Shown here one piece after another: positions 9,290 through 17,432 of a DNA stretch of 64,000 nucleotides. How positions within the stretch are numbered: position 1 is the first letter of the stretch; every line of letters begins with the position of its first letter. Position numbers and translations under genes: made by a program. Source of the DNA: Nostoc sp. C052 (GTDB taxonomy: Bacteria; Cyanobacteriota; Cyanobacteriia; Cyanobacteriales; Nostocaceae); the NCBI RefSeq assembly GCF_013393905.1, contig NZ_CP040272.1, positions 1 through 64,000 on the forward strand, written 5' to 3'. The notes beneath the pieces were generated by a model that did no database searches, was not told the DNA's origin, and was given only the letters and a program-made list of their open reading frames with translations.

Positions 9290-10009
9290 ATGACAGACCC
9301 AATGATTTTATCAGACCCGGCAAATGACATCGACTCCCTCCGACGACCGTTAATCGCTGGGTCTGAAAAAGTCCAACAACAGATAATCCCACAGTTAGCT
9401 GAGTTGGGTAATGAGGGATTAGACGTGTTGATGGAATTTTTACTGAAACGACGTGAAAACCCAGCGACTTGGGTTGATGGCAAAGCTTACCAAGTTCTTT
9501 ATAACTCTGATGCACCTCAAGCCAAAGAATTTCTGCGCTCTTCTTTTCCTGAGGGAATTGTACCTCTAAAATCAGAGTGCGGGATTAACTACAATTCTTT
9601 GCAACAGCTACTTGCTGCTCAAGACTTTCAAGCAGCTGATCGCGTCACCATCGAAAAAATGTGCGAACTATCAGGGCCAACGGCTGTACAACGAAAATGG
9701 TTGTACTTTACTGAGGTAGAAAATACCTCGGCTGTTGACTTGCAAACCATTAACAACCTCTGGTTAGTCCACTCGGAAGGTAAATTTGGCTTTTCAGTGC
9801 AGCGAGAAATCTGGTTGAGTTTGGGTAAAAATTGGGAGAATTTCTGGCCGAAAATTGGCTGGAAAGCAGGTAATACTTGGACGCGATACCCTAACGAGTT
9901 TACCTGGGATTTGAGCGCCCCTAGAGGTCATTTACCCCTCTCTAATCAACTCCGGGGGGTACGAGTCTTTGCTTCTTTACTCTCTCACCCAGCTTGGACA
10001 AAGTTATGA
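9290..10009 (+). CDS. gun4: GUN4 domain protein (Mg-chelatase activator)
   Basis: GUN4 binds protoporphyrin IX and its Mg form and stimulates Mg-chelatase (ChlH) in chlorophyll synthesis. The 239-residue protein has an N-terminal helical bundle (about 1-85) and a C-terminal GUN4 core containing the segment NNLWLVHSEGKFGFSVQREI and the C-terminal run about GHLPLSNQLRGVRVFASLL. Length and architecture match the single-copy cyanobacterial GUN4 typified by Sll0558. Start at 9290 (MTDPMILSD). It stands alone, divergent from icd. Confidence 0.93.
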   Translation: MTDPMILSDPANDIDSLRRPLIAGSEKVQQQIIPQLAELGNEGLDVLMEFLLKRRENPATWVDGKAYQVLYNSDAPQAKEFLRSSFPEGIVPLKSECGINYNSLQQLLAAQDFQAADRVTIEKMCELSGPTAVQRKWLYFTEVENTSAVDLQTINNLWLVHSEGKFGFSVQREIWLSLGKNWENFWPKIGWKAGNTWTRYPNEFTWDLSAPRGHLPLSNQLRGVRVFASLLSHPAWTKL

Positions 10010-10077
10010 GTTAGAAGTTATTAGTTATGAGTTGAAGAGGTTTTTAATTTAAAACTCAAAACTCAAAACTTAAAATT

Positions 10078-10111
10078 CCTAACTCCTAACTCCTAACTCT
10101 TAACTCTTAAC
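10078..10111 (+). repeat. Tandem heptamer-type repeat (CTAACTC / TTAACTC)
   Basis: Units of the kind CCTAACTC and CTTAACTC are repeated in tandem just upstream of the ABC ATPase gene, preceded by AAAACTCAAAACTC units. These are short tandem repeats of the type scattered through Nostoc genomes. Confidence 0.6.
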
Positions 10112-10123
10112 TTTAATCAGATA

Positions 10124-11275
10124 ATGGCAAGTGTTCGTCTAGAAGATATTAAGCGTAGATTTAACAATGTCACTGCGATCGAGGATATTACCTTTGAAAT
10201 TCCTGATGGCGAATTTTGGGTTTTAGTCGGGCCATCGGGTTGTGGTAAGTCTACAATTTTGCGAACGATCGCTGGTTTAGAAACCGCTACATCTGGCAAA
10301 CTATTTATTGGCGATCGCTTGGTGAATAATATCCCCGCCAGACAACGAGATGTGGCGATGGTGTTCCAAAACTACGCTCTCTATCCTCACATGAGTGTGG
10401 CGCAAAACATCGGCTTTGGCTTGCAAATGCGGAAGGTTGACCGAAAAATCATTCAAGAACGAGTGATGAATGTGGCGCGATCGCTTTCTTTGGATCACTT
10501 GCTGGATCGTAAACCCAAACAACTTTCTGGGGGACAGCAACAACGGGTAGCATTAGGAAGAGCGATCGCTCGTGAACCCCAAGTGTTTTTACTTGATGAA
10601 CCTTTATCTAATTTAGATGCCCAATTGCGCGATGATACCAGGGCAGAATTGAAACAGTTACATCAAGAATTAGGCATTACAACTATTTACGTCACTCACG
10701 ATCAAGTTGAAGCGATGACTTTGGCTGATAAAATTGTCGTGCTAAATCGTGGACGGATTCAACAAATCGGCGATCCCCAAACTATTTATGCAAGTCCTGC
10801 TAATCAGATGGTGGCAAGCTTTTTAGGCAGTCCGCCAATGAATATTCTGCCTGCAATCTATAAAGATAATGGTTTTGATGTCAGTGGACAGTTATTAGTA
10901 ATTCCAGCGGATGTCAAGGAAAAATTAAATTTGCGTCAGGGATATAGTTTTGATTTGGGGATTCGTCCAGAGCATATTTTTATTAACGAATCGCCCTCCG
11001 GGTTCACAGTCGCCTACGGCGGGAAACCCGCCTACAGCGCTGATTCACCAAAACGCCAAGAAGGAAATGAGAGTCAGCTGATTGTGGAAGTGAAGGTGGT
11101 GGAACCTTTGGGAAGGGAAACTTTGATTCGTGCTGGTTTACCTGGTTCGGCGGTGGTATTGAATATTCAGGTAGGTGGGGATGTGCGTCCGCGTCCAGGC
11201 GATCGTCTTTCTCTGCAACTAGATTTAAATCAGTTGTTTATATTTGATCCCAAAACTGGGGAAAGAATATTATAA
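10124..11275 (+). CDS. Sugar-type ABC transporter ATP-binding protein (MalK/UgpC/MsmK-like)
   Basis: Energises uptake by a carbohydrate-type (CUT1) ABC importer. Walker A is GPSGCGKS, the Q loop FQNYALYPHM, the signature LSGGQQQR, Walker B VFLLDEPLSNLDAQ and the switch His in YVTHDQ. A C-terminal OB/TOBE-like regulatory part follows (about 240-383). No permease or binding-protein genes are nearby, so it may serve several transporters, as MsmK-type ATPases do. A palindromic dispersed repeat is inserted in frame in the C-terminal domain (10991-11045), adding about 18 residues without breaking the frame. Confidence 0.92.
   Translation: MASVRLEDIKRRFNNVTAIEDITFEIPDGEFWVLVGPSGCGKSTILRTIAGLETATSGKLFIGDRLVNNIPARQRDVAMVFQNYALYPHMSVAQNIGFGLQMRKVDRKIIQERVMNVARSLSLDHLLDRKPKQLSGGQQQRVALGRAIAREPQVFLLDEPLSNLDAQLRDDTRAELKQLHQELGITTIYVTHDQVEAMTLADKIVVLNRGRIQQIGDPQTIYASPANQMVASFLGSPPMNILPAIYKDNGFDVSGQLLVIPADVKEKLNLRQGYSFDLGIRPEHIFINESPSGFTVAYGGKPAYSADSPKRQEGNESQLIVEVKVVEPLGRETLIRAGLPGSAVVLNIQVGGDVRPRPGDRLSLQLDLNQLFIFDPKTGERIL
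10991..11045 (+). repeat. In-frame palindromic repeat inside the ABC ATPase gene
   Basis: A GC-rich segment with the inverted halves GCCTACGGCGGG and CCCGCCTACAGCGC is typical of dispersed cyanobacterial intergenic repeats. It encodes the odd, low-conservation stretch about SGFTVAYGGKPAYSADSP, between FINE and KRQEGNES. Confidence 0.7.
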
Positions 11276-11448
11276 GCGCTTCGGAGTGTAAAATATAATT
11301 GTTTTGTGTGCGATTGTTGTAATTGGTGGCGAGGGATAGGTTAGCGATCGCATCCAGAATCATCACCACACCGCCGTTAATCCAATTTTTGACCGTAACT
11401 CTGACCTTGCCCTTGCGTCGTGCGATGCCTGCGGGTAGCAAGGAATTG

Positions 11449-11604
11449 ATAGGCGACCCCAAACAGCCAACAATCACAATTTACTCTTTAAGTGATGAGG
11501 GTGAATATCGTGGTAAACAGTTTAGAGGAGACGACCGTATAGAGTCGCCAACATTTCCAGATTTAAATCTAACTGTTGAACAAATATTTTCAGTGCGTTA
11601 TTGA
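11449..11604 (+). pseudogene. 3' relic of a Uma2 family gene
   Basis: The reading frame gives about GDPKQPTITIYSLSDEGEY ... ESPTFPDLNLTVEQIF, the standard C terminus of Uma2/DUF820 proteins (vYeLsdeGeY ... sptFPgLkLtveqiF). The frame opens upstream (possible ATG at 11323), but that part does not look like Uma2 and includes a dispersed-repeat fragment (CTTGCGTCGTGCGATGCCTG). The catalytic core is missing, so this is a truncated leftover. Confidence 0.7.
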
Positions 11605-11903
11605 TTAATTAGACCGTAACCGCCACAGGCAACGTACTGAAAAACGCTCTAAAAATCCTGTAAAAAATAAAGAATCACACCAGTACTGTCTAAAATCGTC
11701 ACTAGGCAGTTATAAGTTACTAAAGGTGCGATAATATTTGAAAGTTTTCAATCGGTTTCTGAATTTTAGTACTTAATATTACAAGTCTAAAAAAAGTTTC
11801 TTAAACTGCCAGCAATAATCGCCAATTCCCAATTTTTTGTAGCCATAATCTAAGAAAATAAAAACTGCAATAGAGACTTAATCAATTCGCGGCAAAAACT
11901 TAT
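11605..11903. other. AT-rich region upstream of superoxide dismutase gene
   Basis: About 300 bp with no convincing coding sequence or strong hairpin. It presumably holds the promoter for the superoxide dismutase gene. Confidence 0.5.
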
Positions 11904-12659
11904 ATGACTATTAATCGACGCCATTTCTTGTTCATATTCACAGTAGGTGCAGGTGCTTTTGCATTAGATGCTTGTGCATTAGCAGAAAAATCTCCTGAGG
12001 GTAATACTGCAATTCCCGATACAACACCAAATACAACAGGTGCTATCCAGCTGCCCCCTTTAGCTTACGCCTACGAAGCACTGGAACCACACATCGATGC
12101 TAAAACGATGCAATTTCACCACGATAAACACCACGCAACCTATGTGAAAAACCTGAATGCAGCCTTAGACAAACACCCAGAACTCAAAAGTAAAACTGTT
12201 GAAGAACTGTTGCAGAAACTTGACAAAGTACCACAAGATATTCGTAAAACAGTACGTAATAATGGGGGTGGTCATGTTAACCACTCAATGTTCTGGAAAA
12301 TTATGAAGCCAAAAGGTGGGGGAGAACCAACAGGAGATATAGCCTCTGCTATTAATAAAAACTTTGGCTCTTTTGCAGCTTTCAAAAAACAGTTTAACGA
12401 AGCTGGTGCTGGTCGTTTTGGTAGTGGTTGGGTTTGGCTAGTACGTAACAAAAATGGCAAGTTAGAAGTGACAACTACAGCTAATCAAGATAGTCCTTTA
12501 AGTGAAGGCAAATATCCTATCCTGGGTAATGACGTATGGGAACACGCCTATTATCTCAATTACCAGAATCGCCGCGCCGATTATTTAGATGCTTGGTGGA
12601 ACGTGGTTAATTGGGATGAGATTAACAAGCGGTTTGCAGCCGCAAGTAAATTTGCTTAA
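11904..12659 (+). CDS. sodA: Exported Fe/Mn-family superoxide dismutase, probably Mn type
   Basis: Dismutates superoxide. Metal ligands are recognisable in [21 protein letters not shown] and [11 protein letters not shown]. The [13 protein letters not shown] segment is more like Mn than Fe enzymes. The N terminus is a twin-arginine or lipoprotein-like signal ([21 protein letters not shown], residues about 4-24), with Cys24 as a possible lipid anchor. This points to a membrane-anchored enzyme in the periplasm or thylakoid lumen, as known for Nostoc-type Mn-SOD. The lipobox LDAC is imperfect, so lipidation is uncertain. No operon partner. Confidence 0.93.
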   Translation: MTINRRHFLFIFTVGAGAFALDACALAEKSPEGNTAIPDTTPNTTGAIQLPPLAYAYEALEPHIDAKTMQFHHDKHHATYVKNLNAALDKHPELKSKTVEELLQKLDKVPQDIRKTVRNNGGGHVNHSMFWKIMKPKGGGEPTGDIASAINKNFGSFAAFKKQFNEAGAGRFGSGWVWLVRNKNGKLEVTTTANQDSPLSEGKYPILGNDVWEHAYYLNYQNRRADYLDAWWNVVNWDEINKRFAAASKFA

Positions 12660-12767
12660 ACATTGAAACAAGGATAAAAGCAGGAAGAGAGAGAAAAAAT
12701 AAAAACTTGATCTCCACTCTTGCCCAAATAATTTGTAATTACTAATTACGAATTACAAAAAAAAATT

Positions 12768-12842
12768 GTAGGTTGGGTGGAGGCTTTGCCAAAGCCAACA
12801 TCCTGATATATGTTGGGTTGCGCTCCGCTCCACCCAACCTAC
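12768..12842. repeat. 75-bp inverted-repeat element
   Basis: The ends GTAGGTTGGGTGGAG (12768-12782) and CTCCACCCAACCTAC (12828-12842) are perfect 15-bp inverted repeats around a core that itself has repeats. It is a small MITE- or REP-like unit of the kind found in many cyanobacteria. Confidence 0.8.
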
Positions 12843-12884
12843 GTCTAATGCTGATATACCCTTTATAATTCACGACGGTTCAGT

Positions 12885-12976
12885 TAAGGGCGACCGGCAA
12901 AAATTTTGTGTTTTCGAGACACGATAAATCGCCGTCTCTACAAGTGTTTTGGTCTTATCTGAACTATATTGCTTTA
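12885..12976 (+). repeat. Dispersed element, copy 1
   Basis: Shares the blocks TTTTCGAGAC, CGATAAATCGCCGTCTC and TACAAGTGTTTT, plus TGAACT.TATTGC, with 62160-62252. The core CGATAAATCG and GAGAC...GTCTC halves are palindromic. The two copies have diverged at several positions. Confidence 0.7.
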
Positions 12977-13011
12977 TAATTACGAACTACGAATTACGAA
13001 TTACGAATTAA

Positions 13012-13746
13012 TTAAAGAGGCTTTTGGGTAGGTACACCAATAGCACGGGGAAACTGAATTGGTGTGGTAGCTACCTTACGCAAATAGACACAGTGGCGGA
13101 TGCTGTGACTCAGGGGTGTTGTAAATTTTTCGATTGATTCAATCACGCCACCCAACTGCTTCACAGCATTCTGCAAACCAGTTGTTTCATCCTCTGTCCA
13201 ATTACCGCGATAAATTATGGCTAAACCTCCCTGTTTGAGCAGTGGTAGGGTATATTCTGCACATACCGAGGCTGCACCGACAGCACGAATCAATGCAATA
13301 TCGTAAGCTAATCGATGCTGGGGATGATGACCGATTTCTTCAGCCCTACCAACGATAGTTTTAGCATTGCTAAGGGCAAGTTCAGTTAATAGATTGTCGA
13401 TAAAAGCAATTTTTTTCCGAGTGGAATCGAGAAGAGTAATTGTGCAATTAGGTAGAGTAATTGTCACTGGAATACCTGGAAAACCCGCACCTGTACCAAT
13501 ATCAATGAGAGCAGGGGAAGCAGTAGAGAAATTTGCTGATAACAGGGGTGCAATTCCTCGTAGAGAATCCCAGAGATGTTTTTCCCAAAATTCTTGGGTG
13601 TCAGTGATGCGAGTTAAATTTAGTTGGCGATTACCTTCTAGGATTAACTCATAAAGCTTTTGAAATTGCGCTTGCTGTTGGACAGTTGGTTGCCAATTGA
13701 GGGTTTGCTGCCAGATTTCTGCCATCTCAGGCAATAAGTTTGTCAT
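13012..13746 (-). CDS. rsmG: 16S rRNA (guanine527-N7)-methyltransferase RsmG
   Basis: Methylates G527 of 16S rRNA using S-adenosylmethionine. The 244-residue protein has the SAM-binding motif LIDIGTGAGFPGIPV and the RsmG-typical N-terminal segment LNLTRITDTQEFWEKHLWDSL. Start ATG at 13746 (MTNLLPEMAEIW). In many bacteria rsmG (gidB) lies close to the replication origin; here it is about 12 kb from the dnaA/oriC region. Confidence 0.96.
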   Translation of the reverse strand: MTNLLPEMAEIWQQTLNWQPTVQQQAQFQKLYELILEGNRQLNLTRITDTQEFWEKHLWDSLRGIAPLLSANFSTASPALIDIGTGAGFPGIPVTITLPNCTITLLDSTRKKIAFIDNLLTELALSNAKTIVGRAEEIGHHPQHRLAYDIALIRAVGAASVCAEYTLPLLKQGGLAIIYRGNWTEDETTGLQNAVKQLGGVIESIEKFTTPLSHSIRHCVYLRKVATTPIQFPRAIGVPTQKPL

Positions 13747-13793
13747 TAGTCATTGGTCATTAGTCATTGGTCATTAGTCATTGGTCATTGAGT
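13743..13793 (+). repeat. Tandem short repeat (GTCATTA / GTCATTG)
   Basis: The heptamers GTCATTA and GTCATTG alternate about seven times immediately upstream of rsmG. This is a classic short tandemly repeated repetitive sequence of Nostoc and Anabaena. A complementary series (ACTAATG) lies at 48654-48701. Confidence 0.85.
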
Positions 13794-13842
13794 TATGGGG
13801 TATAGTTATTTTCCTTTTCCCACTTTCCCTTCTGCTCTTTTC

Positions 13843-14517
13843 TCACACTGTCGGTAGAGGTTCTTTAGCTTTGGCTTCTAGTGTCTTTGGATCTACTGAT
13901 TCTAGTTCACCGTGGTTGAGTGTCCAGCAACGGTCTGCGATCGCTAGCAAATCCCCAGCATCGTGTGTCACTATCAACAGTGTCCAATCTTGTTTCAATT
14001 TCGCTAATAAATTTACTAGTTGCCGACGCATTGACCAATCTAACCCAGCTGTGGGTTCATCTAATAACAGTAAATTTGGCTGGCGAATCAATTGCACTGC
14101 CAAAGCTAAACGTCGTTGCTGTCCGCCACTCAAAGCATGAGGAGCAACGGAAAGCGATAAATGCTCTAATCCCACCTCACTCAGCGCTTGTCTGACTCGT
14201 TCTGACCCTAACTCAGGATGTCCTAAACGCAATTCTTCTAAAATCGAACCACCGCAAAAGTGTCGCTCTGGAAACTGAAATACCAACCCAGCCAATTGTT
14301 GTAGCTGTTCGGCTATCAGTTCTTGTTCCCGCCAGAAGAGTGCGCCAGTTGTAGGTTCGGCTAGTCCCGACAAAATTTCTAGTAAGGTACTTTTACCTGA
14401 ACCACTTGGGCCAATAATCAGACCTAGCTGCTGGGGTGCTAATTCCAAGTTGATCGATTTGAGAATCGCTGTTGGGCACGCTGTAGGATGATAATTTACA
14501 TTTCGGAGATAGAGCAT
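13843..14517 (-). CDS. ABC transporter ATP-binding protein, ECF/CbiO-like
   Basis: A stand-alone 224-residue ATPase. Walker A is GPSGSGKS, the Q loop FQFPERHF (the FQFPE form is typical of energy-coupling-factor ATPases), the signature LSGGQQRR, Walker B LLLLDEPTAGLD and the switch His VTHD. ECF ATPases work with a transmembrane T component and a substrate-binding S component in vitamin or metal uptake; neither gene is nearby. Start ATG at 14517 (MLYLRNVNYHP). Substrate unknown. Confidence 0.88.
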   Translation of the reverse strand: MLYLRNVNYHPTACPTAILKSINLELAPQQLGLIIGPSGSGKSTLLEILSGLAEPTTGALFWREQELIAEQLQQLAGLVFQFPERHFCGGSILEELRLGHPELGSERVRQALSEVGLEHLSLSVAPHALSGGQQRRLALAVQLIRQPNLLLLDEPTAGLDWSMRRQLVNLLAKLKQDWTLLIVTHDAGDLLAIADRCWTLNHGELESVDPKTLEAKAKEPLPTV

Positions 14518-14832
14518 TTGTTAAGATTACCAAAAAGTCAGCAAATTACTGATTAACTACACTGAGAGTATCTAGAAAATTCTGGAAAAATTTATAGCGT
14601 ATTATCTGCCTTAACACCTTAATATCGCAGCAAGAATCATTTACATTTTCTCTATTGTGGCAGACTCACCCTGAAACAGTGCTGAGTTCTGAGTGCTGAG
14701 TGATGGAGATGAAGGAGAAATAACTCCTGCCTCCTGCCCCCTGCCTTTCTTCGGTAAAATTAAACTTAACCATTTTTTGTATTCTAAGTAACACATACAA
14801 CTATTTCAACCGCAATTATTCTGAGGGTTAAA
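14518..14832. other. Intergenic region with dispersed repeats
   Basis: Separates the divergent ATPase and TPR genes. It contains tandem GTGCTGAGTTCTGAGTGCTGAG units (about 14681-14702) and a pyrimidine-rich CTCCTGCCTCCTGCCCCCTG run (14726-14745). Both are common dispersed motifs. No gene is seen. Confidence 0.55.
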
Positions 14833-15792
14833 ATGACTAAAAGGTGTTCTTCTCCTCGATTAATAGTGTCTGCTCAACTCACTACCTTTGTTCAGACTGC
14901 TTTTGCAGCTGCGATCGCCTTTGGCGTTGCCCCTTGGGTAATCGCACTTAATTTTTGGGTAAGTCCTTCTCTAGCTGGCGATCCCTTTCGCGATCGCGAA
15001 CCTCATCAAATTGGCGACCAGACAGAAGCAGCTTTTAAAGCAATTTTCCAACAAGGTAATTATCCAGTAGCAGATCGTTATCTACAACAAGCAATATCCA
15101 AAGAGCCAAACGAACCTCTAGCTTATGCCATAAAGGCATCTTTAGCATACGGAAATAAGGATTGGGCTAAACTCGACACCTACAGCCAGAAAACTTTAGA
15201 AACTGGACAAAAACTAATTTCTAGCGATCCGTTGCGTGGTAATTTATACACTGCTGTTGGTCATTTTTTAGAGGGTGCAGTAGTTATCACCCGCCAGGGT
15301 ACAGTCAAGGGTGTACCGCAAGCCTTTAGTCGGTTGCGACAAGTTTATGAATATTTAGATAAAGCCGAGGCAATCTCTGCCAACGATCCCGAACTAAATT
15401 TAATCAAGGGTTATATGGATTTATTATTGGCGGTTAATTTGCCTTTTGCTAGCCCAGATCAGGCAATTAGACGGTTAGAACAAAATGCTGCTCCCCAGTA
15501 TCTAGTAGATCGGGGTGTTGCTCTTGCTTACCGGGATTTAAAAAAGTATCCACAAGCACTAGAGTATGTCAACCGAGCAATAAAAACCACATCCGATAAT
15601 CCAGAAATTTATTATCTCAAAGCCCAAATCTTGAAAGAATTGGGGCAAAAAGAAAAAAGCCAGCAGATAACCCAGGAAGCGATCGCAAATTTTGACAAAG
15701 CATTGACTAAAAAATCCCAACTCCCAGGCGATTTAGTCAAACAAATTGAGAGTGAACGCAAAAATGCTGTTAGCCTTAACAATCCTGGGTAA
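14833..15792 (+). CDS. Exported TPR-repeat protein (Sll0314/Alr1548-like)
   Basis: A 319-residue protein with an N-terminal hydrophobic stretch (about 15-50; TAFAAAIAFGVAPWVIALNF, then SPSLAGD) that looks like a signal peptide or anchor. Several TPR-like helical pairs follow: about 66-110, then 150-205 and 225-290, with LVDRGVALAYRDLKKYPQAL and IYYLKAQILKELGQ. The pattern matches a conserved cyanobacterial family annotated after Sll0314 and Alr1548; I assign that from memory. TPRs suggest a protein-interaction role; the specific function is unknown. Confidence 0.8.
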   Translation: MTKRCSSPRLIVSAQLTTFVQTAFAAAIAFGVAPWVIALNFWVSPSLAGDPFRDREPHQIGDQTEAAFKAIFQQGNYPVADRYLQQAISKEPNEPLAYAIKASLAYGNKDWAKLDTYSQKTLETGQKLISSDPLRGNLYTAVGHFLEGAVVITRQGTVKGVPQAFSRLRQVYEYLDKAEAISANDPELNLIKGYMDLLLAVNLPFASPDQAIRRLEQNAAPQYLVDRGVALAYRDLKKYPQALEYVNRAIKTTSDNPEIYYLKAQILKELGQKEKSQQITQEAIANFDKALTKKSQLPGDLVKQIESERKNAVSLNNPG

Positions 15793-15967
15793 TTGGGTAT
15801 TCGGCATTCGGGCATTGCGAAAGAGGAGGTAGGAAGCAGGAGGCAGAAGTTCTTTAATTTTGAATTTTGAATTTTGAGTTTTGAATTGATTTCTCCCTAC
15901 TTACCATTCCCCACTCCCTACTTTGATATGCTTATTTGCAGAACATTAATTGAGATATTAGACCAAA

Positions 15968-16420
15968 ATGGAGATTCAGTTCCGCGAAATTAATCCTTTT
16001 GATATGTGGATTTGGCTGAAATTCAGCACAAACCCTTCTGCGCGTGAAAAGCAGTATGTAGAAGAAGTTTTCAACTCCTGGTTTTATCTGGGTAAATTGG
16101 GTGCATTTAATGCAGAGAATCTTCAGGTGCAGGACACTGGACTCGATATCAGCTACATGAATTATGATGAACAAGGTTATGACAAAAGCCTACTAGCACT
16201 GATGCACAACATTGGTGAGTTTGAATATGAGGGTCAGTGGGGACGTTGTTGGTTTGACTTAGGAACCAGTGATGCGATCGCATTGGATATTTTAATCAAC
16301 GCTCTCACACAGCTAAGTCAGGAATATGTCACCATTGAACAATTGTACATCGGTGGCGAAAATCCCGATTGGCCTATTGAGGATAGTGAAAGTCGTCCTC
16401 AGTCTATTTACGATAATTAG
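15968..16420 (+). CDS. DUF3531 family protein
   Basis: A 150-residue soluble acidic protein. The N terminus MEIQFREINPFDMWIWLKF and the GQWGRCWFDLGTSDAIALD segment fit the cyanobacterial/plastid DUF3531 family, of unknown function. The next gene (NUDIX) starts 8 bp after its stop codon, suggesting co-transcription. Confidence 0.82.
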   Translation: MEIQFREINPFDMWIWLKFSTNPSAREKQYVEEVFNSWFYLGKLGAFNAENLQVQDTGLDISYMNYDEQGYDKSLLALMHNIGEFEYEGQWGRCWFDLGTSDAIALDILINALTQLSQEYVTIEQLYIGGENPDWPIEDSESRPQSIYDN

Positions 16421-16428
16421 TTATAAAA

Positions 16429-16860
16429 ATGAATAAAGCAGGTGAAATTCGGGTAATCGCTTTGGGGCTAATTCGGAATGGCGAACGCATATTTCTTTCT
16501 GAAGGCTACGATCCCGCAAAACAAGAAAGATTTTATCGGGCTTTAGGTGGTGGTGTTGAATTTGGCGAAACCAGCCGCGCCGCCTTAGAGCGGGAGTTTC
16601 AAGAGGAAATTCAAGCAGACTTAACGAATATTAAATATCTCGGTTGTATAGAGAACCTGTTTATATTTAATGGTAGGCAAGGTCATGAAATTATTCAGCT
16701 TTATCAATGTGACTTTGTTGATTCTAAATTTTATCAACTGGAAAGTTTAGTTTTTTCCGAATCACCACATCATAAACATAGAGCGTTATGGATAGATATT
16801 TCTCGCTTGAAATCAGGAGAATTCAAATTAGTACCTGAAGTCTTTTTTGAATATTTATAA
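16429..16860 (+). CDS. NUDIX hydrolase
   Basis: A 143-residue NUDIX-fold protein, likely a pyrophosphohydrolase for a nucleotide or related substrate. The NUDIX box runs from GGGVEFGET through EREFQEEI (around residues 43-63). The glycine after REFQEE-x is replaced by Gln, a small departure from GX5EX7REUXEEXGU. It follows DUF3531 by 8 bp. Substrate cannot be inferred. Confidence 0.87.
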   Translation: MNKAGEIRVIALGLIRNGERIFLSEGYDPAKQERFYRALGGGVEFGETSRAALEREFQEEIQADLTNIKYLGCIENLFIFNGRQGHEIIQLYQCDFVDSKFYQLESLVFSESPHHKHRALWIDISRLKSGEFKLVPEVFFEYL

Positions 16861-16861
16861 A

Positions 16862-16993
16862 TCATCTGGAAATCGCACTCAGCAAAGACACAATATACTG
16901 GTTGAGACTAACCCCTTCGCGTTCAGAAGTCTCAGCTAAACGCCGATGTAAAGATTTCGGCATCCGTAGTAAGTATCACTCTTCTGTTACTTT
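16862..16993 (-). pseudogene. Truncated HicB-like antitoxin fragment
   Basis: On the minus strand, from the ATG at 16963 to the TGA at 16862-16864, the frame reads MPKSLHRRLAET, then SEREGVSLNQYIVSLLSAI. That is the ribbon-helix-helix C-terminal tail of HicB-type antitoxins. Five codons upstream an in-frame TGA (16976-16978) breaks the frame, and no HicB N-terminal domain or HicA toxin is seen. It is a decayed toxin-antitoxin remnant. Confidence 0.65.
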
Positions 16994-17049
16994 TCGGGTA
17001 TTCTGAATAAAAGAATCAAAAGAAAAAACTCTGGAAAGTAAGCAGGGCA

Positions 17050-17145
17050 ATGGATGTAGAATTACAAATCCTAAAACATTTGGCGAGAGACGCTCACCCA
17101 ATAGTTGCAATCGTAGATGAATATTGTCTTGCTTATCTCGGATAG
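17050..17145 (+). pseudogene. N-terminal fragment of an IS701-type transposase
   Basis: Thirty-one codons read MDVELQILKHLARDAHP ... IVDEYC, then a stop. This is the recognisable N terminus of cyanobacterial IS701-like transposases, which normally exceed 400 residues. The rest is absent, so it is a truncated insertion-sequence remnant next to the IS110-family relic. Confidence 0.65.
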
Positions 17146-17432
17146 TGACAGAAGCTGTTTACGGACGCTATCGCTTCCGTTATGGATGGAAGAAACAAAA
17201 TTAAGATGCACCAAAAAAAATTACACTTTTATTGTGTCCTGAAAGTTTTGACCGATCCCCCAATGGTGCAAAATCGCCCGTACAGAAGCTTGGTTCTGGG
17301 TTGAGACGGTTATAAGATTGGTGAAATGGTTGCTGCCATTATCCCGTTTAGGAGACTGTATTCATCCGTCAACCCAGGTCAGGACACACCTCCAATTGCT
17401 AGTATGACTCCGCATTCGTGAGGAAGCCTTTG
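17146..17432 (+). other. Non-coding left part of the IS110-family element (candidate bridge-RNA region)
   Basis: About 290 bp of non-coding sequence precede the broken IS110-type transposase gene. In the IS110 group a long non-coding left end encodes a structured bridge RNA that recognises target and donor DNA. No exact element boundary could be fixed; the block from about 17225 to 17420 is the most likely element-internal part. The RNA role is inferred from family knowledge only. Confidence 0.35.

Larger units (their letters stand above)
12660..13011. other. Intergenic repeats between sod and rsmG
   Basis: No gene. It contains a 75-bp inverted repeat element (12768-12842), a dispersed element (12885-12976) that recurs near 62165, and repeated AATTACGAA units at about 12978-13008. 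The last lies just past the end of rsmG. Confidence 0.7.
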
